Both the position numbers and the translations under genes were made by a program. The notes beneath the pieces were generated by a model. That model saw nothing but the letters and a program-made list of their open reading frames with translations. It made no database searches and was not told where the DNA came from. Shown piece after piece: positions 6,676 to 12,394 of a DNA stretch of 12,394 nucleotides (within the stretch, counting starts at the first letter, position 1; every line of letters begins with the position of its first letter). The stretch lies in the NCBI GenBank assembly GCA_902492655.1, contig CABUMF010000052.1, forward strand, positions 1 to 12,394, read 5' to 3'. The stretch is from an uncultured Eubacteriales bacterium. Lineage in GTDB: Bacteria; Bacillota; Clostridia; HGM11514.

Positions 6676-7467
6676 TCACTCCTTTATATTCAAAAGCTTA
6701 ACGGCATTTTTCCATAATACAAGCTCAAACTCGTCATCGGTGAGCGGAAGCCTGTAAAACATCTCAAGACATTCCTTGTGCGTAACAATGGGGTAATCGC
6801 TTGCATACAGCATTTTTTCAATACCGTGCTTTCTTATCATCTTCATCGCCATATCGGTCGAAAGCTTGTCAAGCGAGCTTGAGGTATCAAAATACACATC
6901 CTCGCCGCAAAGGTACTCGTAGGATTCCTCCCACCTTGTATAGCCGCCGAAATGCGCCGCAATGAATGTTATCTCAGGGAATTTTTTTACCATTCTCGCA
7001 AGCCTTTTCGGAGAGGACATATCCGTGTTTTCATCACCTACATGAACCAAAACCGGAAACCTGTCCCCTATTTTTTCGTATATCCTCTGCATTTTGTCGC
7101 AGTCGATTTCAAAGCCTTGGAAATCCGGATGCAGCTTTATACCCATCAGCCCGAGAGCCTTCATTCTTTCAAGCTCGGCGGAAACATCGTCGAAATCCTG
7201 ATGAAGTGTGCCGAAACCTATAAAAAACCCATTTTGATTTCGTACCTGCTCCGCAACATAATTGTTTATCGTTTCAACCTGCGAAACCTTTGTGGCAGTT
7301 GAATGAACCAAAACCTTGGTCATTCCGGCTTCCTTTGCAAGCCTGACAAGATTGTCGCACTCGCCCGTACCGTGAATTTCGTAATGATAGTACCGCCCGA
7401 GCATGGAAACCACCTTTGACGCGATTTTTGGCGGAAATATATGATTGTGAAAATCCAATATCTTCAT
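6676..7467 (-). CDS. Amidohydrolase family protein (amidohydrolase_2-type TIM barrel)
   Basis: This 263-residue protein starts MKILDFHNHIFPP, whose H7-x-H9 is the N-terminal metal-binding pair of the amidohydrolase superfamily. Later ligands are visible: Lys111 in MGIKLHPDFQG, His142 in VLVHVGDEN, His172 in FIAAHFGGY and Asp224 in LYASDYPIVTH, in the usual barrel order. The pattern matches the amidohydrolase_2 (PF04909-like) group, which includes hydrolases and metal-dependent decarboxylases; the reaction and substrate cannot be decided. It is cytoplasmic. Its ATG overlaps the purN TGA by 4 bp (ATGA), with AGAAGG about 10 nt upstream inside purN, so its translation is likely coupled to purN. 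That coupling does not prove a purine role; the downstream neighbours suggest a link to surface-polymer or ester metabolism. Confidence 0.92.
   Translation of the reverse strand: MKILDFHNHIFPPKIASKVVSMLGRYYHYEIHGTGECDNLVRLAKEAGMTKVLVHSTATKVSQVETINNYVAEQVRNQNGFFIGFGTLHQDFDDVSAELERMKALGLMGIKLHPDFQGFEIDCDKMQRIYEKIGDRFPVLVHVGDENTDMSSPKRLARMVKKFPEITFIAAHFGGYTRWEESYEYLCGEDVYFDTSSSLDKLSTDMAMKMIRKHGIEKMLYASDYPIVTHKECLEMFYRLPLTDDEFELVLWKNAVKLLNIKE
6679..6685 (-). promoter_or_regulatory. RBS that decides the start of the SGNH/alpha-beta hydrolase gene
   Basis: The minus strand reads AAAGGAG, then TGAGAATA (8 nt), then ATG at 6670. This strong Shine-Dalgarno overlaps the end of the amidohydrolase gene (its TGA is at 6678-6676). 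The alternative in-frame GTG at 6679 lies on the Shine-Dalgarno itself, so initiation at ATG 6670 is favoured. Confidence 0.75.
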
Positions 7468-8087
7468 TTAACAATAACCCTTCTGCCACTAATTTCCAGC
7501 CTGTCCCCGCAAAAAAGTTCAACAGCCTCCGGAAGGAGCTGCCATTCGCAGTTTTCCATAACCTTTTTCTGGAGCGTTTCGGGAGTATCATTTTCCGAAA
7601 TTTCAACTGCCTTTTGAAGTATTATTGCGCCGCCGTCGGTCACCTCATTGACAAAATGAACGGTTGCGCCGGTAACCTTCACGCCGTACTCAAGCGCTTT
7701 TTCGTGGACGTGCAGACCGTAATATCCGTCACCGCAAAATGACGGGATAAGTGCAGGATGAACATTGATTATTTTGTTCGCATACTTTTTGCAAAAGCTT
7801 TGGGGAAGAACATACATAAACCCTGCAAGAACAATGAGGTCGATTTCTTTTTCGGATACCGCCTCATCCAAAGCCTTTGAAAAAGCATCTCTGTCGCTGT
7901 AATCCTTGCGATTTACTATTGCAACATCAATCCCGGCATTTTCGGCTCTTTTTACGGCATATGCTTTTTCGGAAGAAGAAACGACAAGAGTAATCCTACC
8001 GCTTTTTATTTTGCCGCAATCCTGAGCTTTTATTAATGCTCCGAGATTTGTTCCGCCGCCGGAAACGAAAACAGCTATATTTTTCAT
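7464..8087 (-). CDS. purN: Phosphoribosylglycinamide formyltransferase (GART)
   Basis: PurN transfers the formyl group of 10-formyltetrahydrofolate to GAR, making FGAR in de novo purine synthesis. The 207 residues start MKNIAVFVSGGGTNLGAL, the phosphate-binding opening of the family. The folate/active-site segment INVHPALIPSF gives catalytic Asn108 and His110, and Asp151 in the EVTDGGAIILQ segment completes the expected Asn-His-Asp set. Length is normal. The ATG overlaps the purM TGA by 4 bp, and purN overlaps the following amidohydrolase gene by 4 bp. The enzyme directly downstream of it in many clostridial clusters, PurH, is not present here. Confidence 0.97.
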   Translation of the reverse strand: MKNIAVFVSGGGTNLGALIKAQDCGKIKSGRITLVVSSSEKAYAVKRAENAGIDVAIVNRKDYSDRDAFSKALDEAVSEKEIDLIVLAGFMYVLPQSFCKKYANKIINVHPALIPSFCGDGYYGLHVHEKALEYGVKVTGATVHFVNEVTDGGAIILQKAVEISENDTPETLQKKVMENCEWQLLPEAVELFCGDRLEISGRRVIVK

Positions 8088-9121
8088 ATCAATTCAACTT
8101 CCCCGTCACCTGATTTTACGGAACCGATAATATACGCATTCTCGCCGTTTTCCTTAAGAATTTCAACAGCCGCATCGGCATCCTTCGGGTCAAGCGCAAT
8201 AACCATGCCTATTCCCATATTGAAGGTATTATACATATCACGCTCCGGAACATTTCCGAGCTTTTGCATAAGCCTGAAAATCGGAAGAACCGGATATGAA
8301 TTTTTCACAATTTCCGCATGGGTATTTTCGGGGAGCATTCTCGGAACATTCTCGATAAATCCTCCGCCGGTTATATGAGAAATAGCCTTAACATCAATCT
8401 TTTTAATAAGCTCAAGAACAGGCTTAACATAGATTTTCGTTGGCTTTATAAGCTCCTCGCCCAAAGAAGATCCAAGCTCGTCATAGAATTTTTCGAGCTT
8501 TTCCTTTGCATCATCGTCGTTAAGACCGAAAATTGAACGAACCAGCGAAAAACCGTTGCTGTGAACGCCGGAGGACGCAATTCCCACCAAAGTATCTCCG
8601 TCCTTGACGCTTTTACCGTCTATAATGTTTTTGCGGTCAACCAGACCAACCGCAAACCCTGCAAGGTCATACTCGTCCTCAGGGTAAAATCCGGGCATCT
8701 CGGCGGTTTCACCCCCGATTAATGCACATCCCGAAAGAACACAGCCGTCCGCAACGCCCGAAACAATATCGGCAATCTTTTCGGGAACATTTTTACCCAC
8801 GGCAAGATAATCAAGAAAGAACATCGGTGCCGCACCTGCGCATACAATATCGTTTACGCACATTGCAACGCAGTCCTGCCCTACGGTATTGTGCTTATCC
8901 TGCAAAAATGCTATTTTAAGCTTGGTGCCAACGCCGTCCGTTCCCGAAACGGTAACAGGCTCTTCCATATTTGAAATATCGGGCTTAAACAGCCCTCCGA
9001 ATCCGCCGATTCCCGAAAGCACGCCGTCTGTTGTCGTTTTGGCAACATGCTTTTTCATAAGTTTTACTGCTTCATAACCGGCTGTAACATCAACACCGGC
9101 ATTTTTATACGCATTGCTCAT
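8084..9121 (-). CDS. purM: Phosphoribosylformylglycinamidine cyclo-ligase (AIR synthetase)
   Basis: PurM closes the imidazole ring, converting FGAM plus ATP to AIR. The 345 residues match the usual bacterial length and contain the expected segments: N-terminal YKNAGVDVTAGYEAV, the ATP-binding stretch SGTDGVGTKLKIA, the conserved DCVAMCVNDIVCAGAAP, the glycine-rich IGGETAEMPGFYPEDEYDLAG and GIASSGVHSNGFSLVR, and HITGGGFIENVPR in the C-terminal half. The start ATG at 9121 overlaps the last base of the purE stop codon (TGATG) and has GGAGG 7 nt upstream at 9133-9129. It ends with a 4-bp overlap into purN. There are no oddities in conserved residues. Confidence 0.98.
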   Translation of the reverse strand: MSNAYKNAGVDVTAGYEAVKLMKKHVAKTTTDGVLSGIGGFGGLFKPDISNMEEPVTVSGTDGVGTKLKIAFLQDKHNTVGQDCVAMCVNDIVCAGAAPMFFLDYLAVGKNVPEKIADIVSGVADGCVLSGCALIGGETAEMPGFYPEDEYDLAGFAVGLVDRKNIIDGKSVKDGDTLVGIASSGVHSNGFSLVRSIFGLNDDDAKEKLEKFYDELGSSLGEELIKPTKIYVKPVLELIKKIDVKAISHITGGGFIENVPRMLPENTHAEIVKNSYPVLPIFRLMQKLGNVPERDMYNTFNMGIGMVIALDPKDADAAVEILKENGENAYIIGSVKSGDGEVELI

Positions 9122-9627
9122 CAGAGTTCCTCCACAAGTTTTTTTACACTGTTATTCTTTTCTTCAACAGCTTCTGCCATTTCTTTTTTCATGTCCGAAA
9201 GCTTTTGTTTCAAATATTCATACTTAAGCGACAAAATCTGAACCGCCAGAATTGCGGCATTGTCACCGCCGTCAATTGCAACGGTAGCAACCGGTATGCC
9301 TTTTGGCATCTGAACGGTTGACAAAAGCGAATCAAGTCCGTCAAGCGTTGAGGATTTAATCGGGATGCCTATTACCGGAAGTACCGTATGTGCCGCCAAA
9401 ACGCCTGCAAGATGCGCCGCCTTGCCGGCAGCTGCTATTATTACATCAAAGCCGTTTTCATCCGCGCTTTTTGCAAATTCCGCAGCTTTATCCGGAGTTC
9501 TGTGCGCCGACATAACGAAAACCTCTGTTTCAACACCGTATTTTTTCAAAAACGATATGCACCCACGAAGTGCCGGAAAATCGGAATCACTTCCCATAAT
9601 TACTGCCACTTTTGGTTGTTTGTCCAT
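9121..9627 (-). CDS. purE: 5-(carboxyamino)imidazole ribonucleotide mutase, class I PurE
   Basis: PurE rearranges N5-CAIR to CAIR in de novo purine synthesis. Class I motifs are present: VAVIMGSDSD (residues 7-16), MSAHRTPD (39-46) with the catalytic His, AAAGKAAHLAGV (65-76) and IGIPIKSSTLDGLDSLLS (86-103). From ATG 9627 it is 168 residues, normal length, ending in a charged probable helix. An in-frame GTG at 9636 exists, but GAGGTGA followed by CAAAT before ATG 9627 fits initiation there. The ribosome binding site overlaps the stop of the radical SAM gene, only 5 nt away, so there is no room for a separate promoter or purine riboswitch. PurK, normally needed to make N5-CAIR, and purC/purF are not in the window. 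Confidence 0.97.
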   Translation of the reverse strand: MDKQPKVAVIMGSDSDFPALRGCISFLKKYGVETEVFVMSAHRTPDKAAEFAKSADENGFDVIIAAAGKAAHLAGVLAAHTVLPVIGIPIKSSTLDGLDSLLSTVQMPKGIPVATVAIDGGDNAAILAVQILSLKYEYLKQKLSDMKKEMAEAVEEKNNSVKKLVEEL

Positions 9628-9631
9628 ATTT

Positions 9632-9638
9632 GTCACCT
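9632..9638 (-). promoter_or_regulatory. RBS that decides the purE start
   Basis: GAGGTGA on the minus strand lies 4-5 nt before ATG 9627. It contains the TGA stop of the radical SAM gene (9635-9633) and the alternative GTG (9636). This favours ATG 9627 and couples purE translation to the upstream gene. Confidence 0.65.
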
Positions 9639-11093
9639 CTTGTTTTTATTAAAAAGAGCTGTTGCAAGCTCAAATTTACAATTATCATAAAATAGCGGCG
9701 GCGTATCTCCGCCGAGAAAATCCGGAGCAGGTCTGCCCTCAGATACGAGCCAATCAATTTTCAGCGGAACGCATATACCCTCACCGACAAAATCAAAAAG
9801 CACTCTGTATAAGAATTTCCTTGAAAGAGGTCTGTCATAAAGTCCCCTTTGCTCCATATAAATACTCAATTCCTCAAAAAACCGAAACGCCGAATCGAAT
9901 TTCTTTATTGCCTCATTAAGCGACAATTCAAAGCATCCCGAATTATAAAGCTTGTCCACAAGATATTCCATATTTTCAAGCCTTTTTATTTCCGAAAAGC
10001 TGATAAAATCGTTTGAATAAACCGTATAAGGCGCCGCCGCAGAATACTTGTAATTCCATTTTACGGCATCATCCCTCATTTTTGAGCCCTTAAGAAGTTT
10101 TAAAAAACCGAGCTGTATGCAATGAGGTCTTTTTTCAAAAAGCACATTAAACGACTCACCGAACCTCTCATATGTTTCAAAGGGCAGTCCCGCAATAAGA
10201 TCGGTATGAATGTGAACATTATCGTGCTTTGAAAGCCTTTCGATTATACTAAGCAGCTTATCCGTATCCGAATAACGGTTAACCGCCTCCAGGGTTCTGC
10301 GATTTGTGCTTTGAACGCCGATTTCAAGCTGAATTTTGCCCTTTGGAAAGCTTTCAATAAGCCTTAGCTGCTGCTCATCCAAAAGCTCTCCTTCAATTTC
10401 AAAATGAAACGATGTATTTTTACATTCGTTCAGTATAAACTCCAAAATCTTGTTTGCCCTGTTTTTATCCGCATTAAAGGTTCTGTCAACAAATTTGACA
10501 AGCCCGACACCCGAATCGTCAAACCTCTTGATGTCCGACAACACCTTGTCAAGACTTTTGAACCTCACGCCCTTTTGCGAGGAAGAAAGGCAATAACTGC
10601 AGTTATAAGGACAGCCTCTTGAGCTTTCGTAATATAAAATCCGATTGTCAAGCGTGTCAATATCCTCATAAGGGAAAGGCAAATCATCCAAATTTTCAAG
10701 GGGTTTTCCGTAAATAATCCTGCCGCTGTCGGAGTGTATTTCCGAAAGCATGGCTTCTTCGCCTTCTCCGCAAAAAATCTTATCGGCGAATGTATAGCTT
10801 TCGGGGTCAAAAGAAACCTCAGGACCGCCGAGCCAGATTTTTGCGTTCGGCAGAATTACCTTCAAATCAATCGAAATTCTGCGCACAATGTCAATATTCC
10901 ATATATAGCACGAAAACGCAAATACCGTGTTTTTTGAAAGAGCGAGCTTTTTAATGATGTTTGAAACAGAATCGTTGATTGTAAACTCAAACACTTCGGC
11001 ATCCTCGCCCCGCATTTTGATATATGATGCCAGCGACCTCACCGAAAGCGAAGTGTGACAGTATTTTGCGTTAATTGCCACAAGTGCAAGCAT
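9633..11093 (-). CDS. B12-binding-type radical SAM protein (DUF4080-like)
   Basis: From ATG 11093 the protein has 486 residues. The first ~125 form a Rossmann-like cobalamin-binding-type domain (MLALVAINAKYCHTSLSVRS, then KIWLGGPEVSFDPE and IFCGEGEEAM). The radical SAM core follows, with the cluster motif SRGCPYNCSYC (Cys161, Cys165, Cys168 in CxxxCxxC spacing), then EIGVQSTNRRTLEAVNR and DLIAGLPFETYERF. The C-terminal ~150 residues match the arrangement I associate with DUF4080. I see no DxHxxG motif in the N-terminal domain, so base-off cobalamin binding is not supported. The reaction is unknown; the family may modify a macromolecule or metabolite. The gene starts 4 nt after the PRC-barrel stop; GGGTGAGG overlaps that stop. 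An in-frame TTG at 11114 is an unlikely alternative start. Confidence 0.9.
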   Translation of the reverse strand: MLALVAINAKYCHTSLSVRSLASYIKMRGEDAEVFEFTINDSVSNIIKKLALSKNTVFAFSCYIWNIDIVRRISIDLKVILPNAKIWLGGPEVSFDPESYTFADKIFCGEGEEAMLSEIHSDSGRIIYGKPLENLDDLPFPYEDIDTLDNRILYYESSRGCPYNCSYCLSSSQKGVRFKSLDKVLSDIKRFDDSGVGLVKFVDRTFNADKNRANKILEFILNECKNTSFHFEIEGELLDEQQLRLIESFPKGKIQLEIGVQSTNRRTLEAVNRYSDTDKLLSIIERLSKHDNVHIHTDLIAGLPFETYERFGESFNVLFEKRPHCIQLGFLKLLKGSKMRDDAVKWNYKYSAAAPYTVYSNDFISFSEIKRLENMEYLVDKLYNSGCFELSLNEAIKKFDSAFRFFEELSIYMEQRGLYDRPLSRKFLYRVLFDFVGEGICVPLKIDWLVSEGRPAPDFLGGDTPPLFYDNCKFELATALFNKNKR

Positions 11094-11097
11094 ATCC

Positions 11098-11331
11098 TCA
11101 CCCAAAGTCAACAAGTATTATATCGTCACCGATTTTTCTGATTGCTTCCCACGGAATCGAAACACCGTTATTTTTCCCCATAAGCCCCAAAAGCTTTGTT
11201 TCGGAAGGGACAACAAGAGCCTCGATTTTCCCGTTTTCAACCGAAAATTCAACATCGCAAACAAAGCCGAACCGTCTTCCGTCATAAATATTGATAACCT
11301 CTTTTTGACGCATATCCGAAATTCTTGCCAT
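11098..11331 (-). CDS. YlmC/YmxH family PRC-barrel protein
   Basis: A 77-residue single-domain PRC-barrel protein, cytoplasmic, with the recognisable sequence RISDMRQKEVINIYDGRRFGF at residues 3-23, then IEALVVPSETKLLG, VSIPWEAIRKIGDDIILVDFG at the end. This is the YlmC/YmxH pattern of spore-forming Firmicutes, often labelled sporulation protein, though its molecular role is not established. ATG 11331 is chosen because family members begin at about this position and GGGTGA lies 5 nt upstream; an in-frame GTG at 11340 would add MIY. The gap to radC is about 40 nt with no terminator or promoter that I can see. Confidence 0.9.
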   Translation of the reverse strand: MARISDMRQKEVINIYDGRRFGFVCDVEFSVENGKIEALVVPSETKLLGLMGKNNGVSIPWEAIRKIGDDIILVDFG

Positions 11332-11370
11332 ATAAATCACCCAATTAATTTATATGACGGCGCACCTTTG

Positions 11371-12033
11371 TTATATAACCCCATTATAAAAGCTGAGACA
11401 TTCTCCGCCGCAAACAAGAAAATGATCCAGAAGTTCTATTCCGACGGTATTGAGTGCCTTCTTTGCCTCATCGGTATAGCGGCAATCCTCATGAGAAAAA
11501 ATCAGCGAACCGAAAGGATGATTATGGGCAATAATAACACTTGTTGCATCGTTCATCATAGCGGCTTTAACAAGCTTTGAGATAGGAGCTTCAATGCTGT
11601 CAACCAAACCCGTTGCGATAAGCTTTGTGGAAACAACCGTTTGAGTACGGCTGACACAAATGCAGTACAGATTCTCGCCCGTTTTGCCTTCAAACAGAGA
11701 TACTATGTATTTTTTAAGCGAATCGTCATCCTTTATACTTATTCTTTTTCCCGCCTTCTCAATACGGCAAGTCCTCATAACGGATGAAAACATTTTTAAA
11801 TAAAGTGCGGTGGAAAAGCCTATACCTTTAACCTCGCAAAGTTCTTTTTGCGGTGCCTCGATAACCGCCGAAAGACTCCCGAAACGGTCAATAAGATTAT
11901 GTGCTATTTCATTTGTGTCTATTCTCGGGATGGCATAGTAAAGCATAATTTCGAGCAGTTCGTGAGGCTGAAGATTATCAAACCCATATTCCGCAACCCA
12001 TTCTTTCTTACGCTTTCTGTGCCCTTCGTGCAT
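11371..12033 (-). CDS. radC: RadC family MPN/JAMM-domain protein
   Basis: The 220-residue protein has the two RadC parts. Residues about 1-90 are helix-hairpin-helix-like (LQPHELLEIMLYYAIPRIDT, then LCEVKGIGFSTALYLK). Residues about 100-220 are the MPN/JAMM domain. The metal motif is complete: His170-Asn-His172-Pro, then ten residues, then Asp183, with Ser180 in SHED (HxHx10D). The loop after HNHP reads FGSLIFS instead of the common SGDPTPS. RadC was once called a DNA repair protein in E. coli, but that was later attributed to another gene, so the role is open. ATG 12033 has a GAGGA-like site 10 nt upstream, and a strong sigma-A promoter lies about 50-75 bp upstream, making this the first gene of the block. 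Confidence 0.95.
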   Translation of the reverse strand: MHEGHRKRKKEWVAEYGFDNLQPHELLEIMLYYAIPRIDTNEIAHNLIDRFGSLSAVIEAPQKELCEVKGIGFSTALYLKMFSSVMRTCRIEKAGKRISIKDDDSLKKYIVSLFEGKTGENLYCICVSRTQTVVSTKLIATGLVDSIEAPISKLVKAAMMNDATSVIIAHNHPFGSLIFSHEDCRYTDEAKKALNTVGIELLDHFLVCGGECLSFYNGVI

Positions 12034-12078
12034 CCTAACTCATTCCTCATAATAAATTTTAAAAATATTGCCATATAT

Positions 12079-12107
12079 ATTATACCACACTATGCGACAT
12101 TTTTCAA
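12079..12107 (-). promoter_or_regulatory. Sigma-A promoter of the radC-led transcript
   Basis: On the minus strand TTGAAA (12107-12102) is followed by exactly 17 bp and TATAAT (12084-12079). A TG dinucleotide one base before the -10 (TGGTATAAT) makes it an extended -10 as well. Transcription should begin near 12072, leaving a leader of about 40 nt before radC. Nothing resembling a riboswitch fits in that leader. It is the only strong promoter I see upstream of the radC-to-DUF5662 block. Confidence 0.85.
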
Positions 12108-12251
12108 TAGATTTTGCATAAAAAAGAGCAATTTTGTTCTATAGAATGCCCAAAATCTTTTCTATTTCCCGCACGCACTTCTCCAGAAAGCCCTTTATCT
12201 CATAAAATCAGTTGTTTCTGTTTCCGGGGGGGGGAAAAAAATTCATGTATC
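12108..12251 (-). other. Intergenic spacer with a run of nine G and a short coding-like tail
   Basis: I see no convincing gene here. On the plus strand 12226-12234 is G9 followed by A7 (12235-12241). On the minus strand one frame reads ATG at 12245, MNFFPPPGNRNN, then a TGA at 12210-12208, then 22 open codons (FYEIKGFLEKCVREIEKI and LGIL) to a TAG at 12141-12139. The second piece looks protein-like but has no start codon of its own. It may be a degraded gene end, a frame broken by a sequencing error, or chance. Confidence 0.3.
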
Positions 12252-12288
12252 AAAAAACGACCTCATAGAATTTCTTCTACAAGGTCGT
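12252..12288 (-). terminator. Intrinsic terminator of the gene entering from the right edge
   Basis: In the minus-strand transcript, ACGACCUUGUAGAA pairs with UUCUAUGAGGUCGU through a GAAA loop. This gives a 14-bp stem whose positions 8-9 are U-G and G-U wobbles, followed by six U. On the plus strand the same two positions would be C-A mismatches and no T-tract follows, so the orientation is clear. It separates the radC transcript from the gene upstream. Confidence 0.88.
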
Positions 12289-12317
12289 AATTTAATTTCA
12301 GTTTGCCTAATTTAAAA

Positions 12318-12394
12318 TTATTCTTCTTCCTTAAGCTTAGCCTGTGCAGATAGGTAAAAATATGGGGGTTTTTAATGAAATGAGCATTGTCCTC
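12318..12394 (-). CDS. C-terminal end of an unidentified gene (partial, frame uncertain)
   Basis: A stop TAA at 12320-12318 is preceded in frame by YLSAQAKLKEEE, a plausible charged C-terminus, 30 nt before the terminator stem. This frame meets a stop (TAA, 12374-12372) only 17 codons upstream. The neighbouring frame from 12394 (EDNAHFIKNPHIF...) is open instead, and continues to a TGA at 12265-12263 inside the terminator stem. One extra T in the T5 run at 12356-12360 of the minus-strand reading would join the two into a single open frame ending KLKEEE. I do not recognise the product, and the true frame cannot be settled from this fragment. Confidence 0.3.

Noticed and set aside
9628..9660. 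Possible purine riboswitch in front of purE
   Set aside because: purE starts 5 nt after the radical SAM stop codon, so no aptamer fits between them, and I saw no aptamer-like pairing in the short gap.
12139..12210. TGA readthrough or recoding joining two in-frame pieces in the spacer
   Set aside because: TGA is the normal stop of many genes here (purE, purM, purN, amidohydrolase, DHHW), so recoding is unlikely, and no recoding structure or start site is evident.
12257..12288. Inverted repeat as a plus-strand terminator or mobile-element end
   Set aside because: On the plus strand the stem has two C-A mismatches and is followed by AATTTAATTTC rather than a T run. There is no transposase or target duplication nearby.

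Overview
The window looks like chromosome from a low-to-mid GC Gram-positive of the class Clostridia, probably a gut Oscillospirales/Eubacteriales relative. This is inferred from the YlmC/YmxH-type PRC-barrel protein, the DUF4080 radical SAM protein, DUF5662 and the DHHW/MBOAT pair, together with AGGAGG-like ribosome binding sites and a consensus sigma-A promoter. Every gene I can support lies on the minus strand, so transcription runs from right to left.

Right edge (12394 to about 12034): the tail of an unidentified gene, an intrinsic terminator (12252-12288) whose transcript forms a GAAA-capped 14-bp stem followed by U6, a spacer of about 140 bp holding a run of nine G, and then a near-perfect sigma-A promoter (12079-12107). 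Right half (12033-7464): radC (MPN/JAMM protein), a ymxH-like PRC-barrel gene, a B12-binding-type radical SAM gene, and purE-purM-purN for de novo purine synthesis. Middle (7467-2454): an amidohydrolase, a two-domain protein joining an SGNH-type domain (with Cys at the nucleophile position) to an alpha/beta hydrolase, an MBOAT O-acyltransferase, and a DHHW/AlgX-like protein. Left (2457-1): an EamA-family transporter, a small membrane zinc-ribbon protein, a DUF5662 protein, and the N-terminal 225 residues of an HtrA-family membrane-anchored serine protease that runs off the left edge.

From radC to the DUF5662 gene, neighbouring genes overlap by 1-4 bp or are separated by about 40 bp or less, and I see no terminator between them. 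A single long transcript starting at 12079-12107 is therefore plausible. htrA is different: it has its own TATAAT -10 element, preceded not by a good -35 but by three hexamers spaced exactly 11 bp apart that fit the PhoP/OmpR-family direct-repeat pattern.

Functional reading: MBOAT plus DHHW is the usual membrane/extracytoplasmic pair for O-acylating a surface polymer. The adjacent fused esterase-like protein and amidohydrolase may serve the same chemistry or salvage, but their substrates are unknown. The purEMN block lacks purC, purF, purH, purD and purL in this window and has no visible purine riboswitch. I found no CRISPR array, insertion sequence, tRNA or rRNA. The most unusual observations are the Ser-to-Cys SGNH domain fused to an intact alpha/beta hydrolase and the three-repeat regulatory array in front of htrA.
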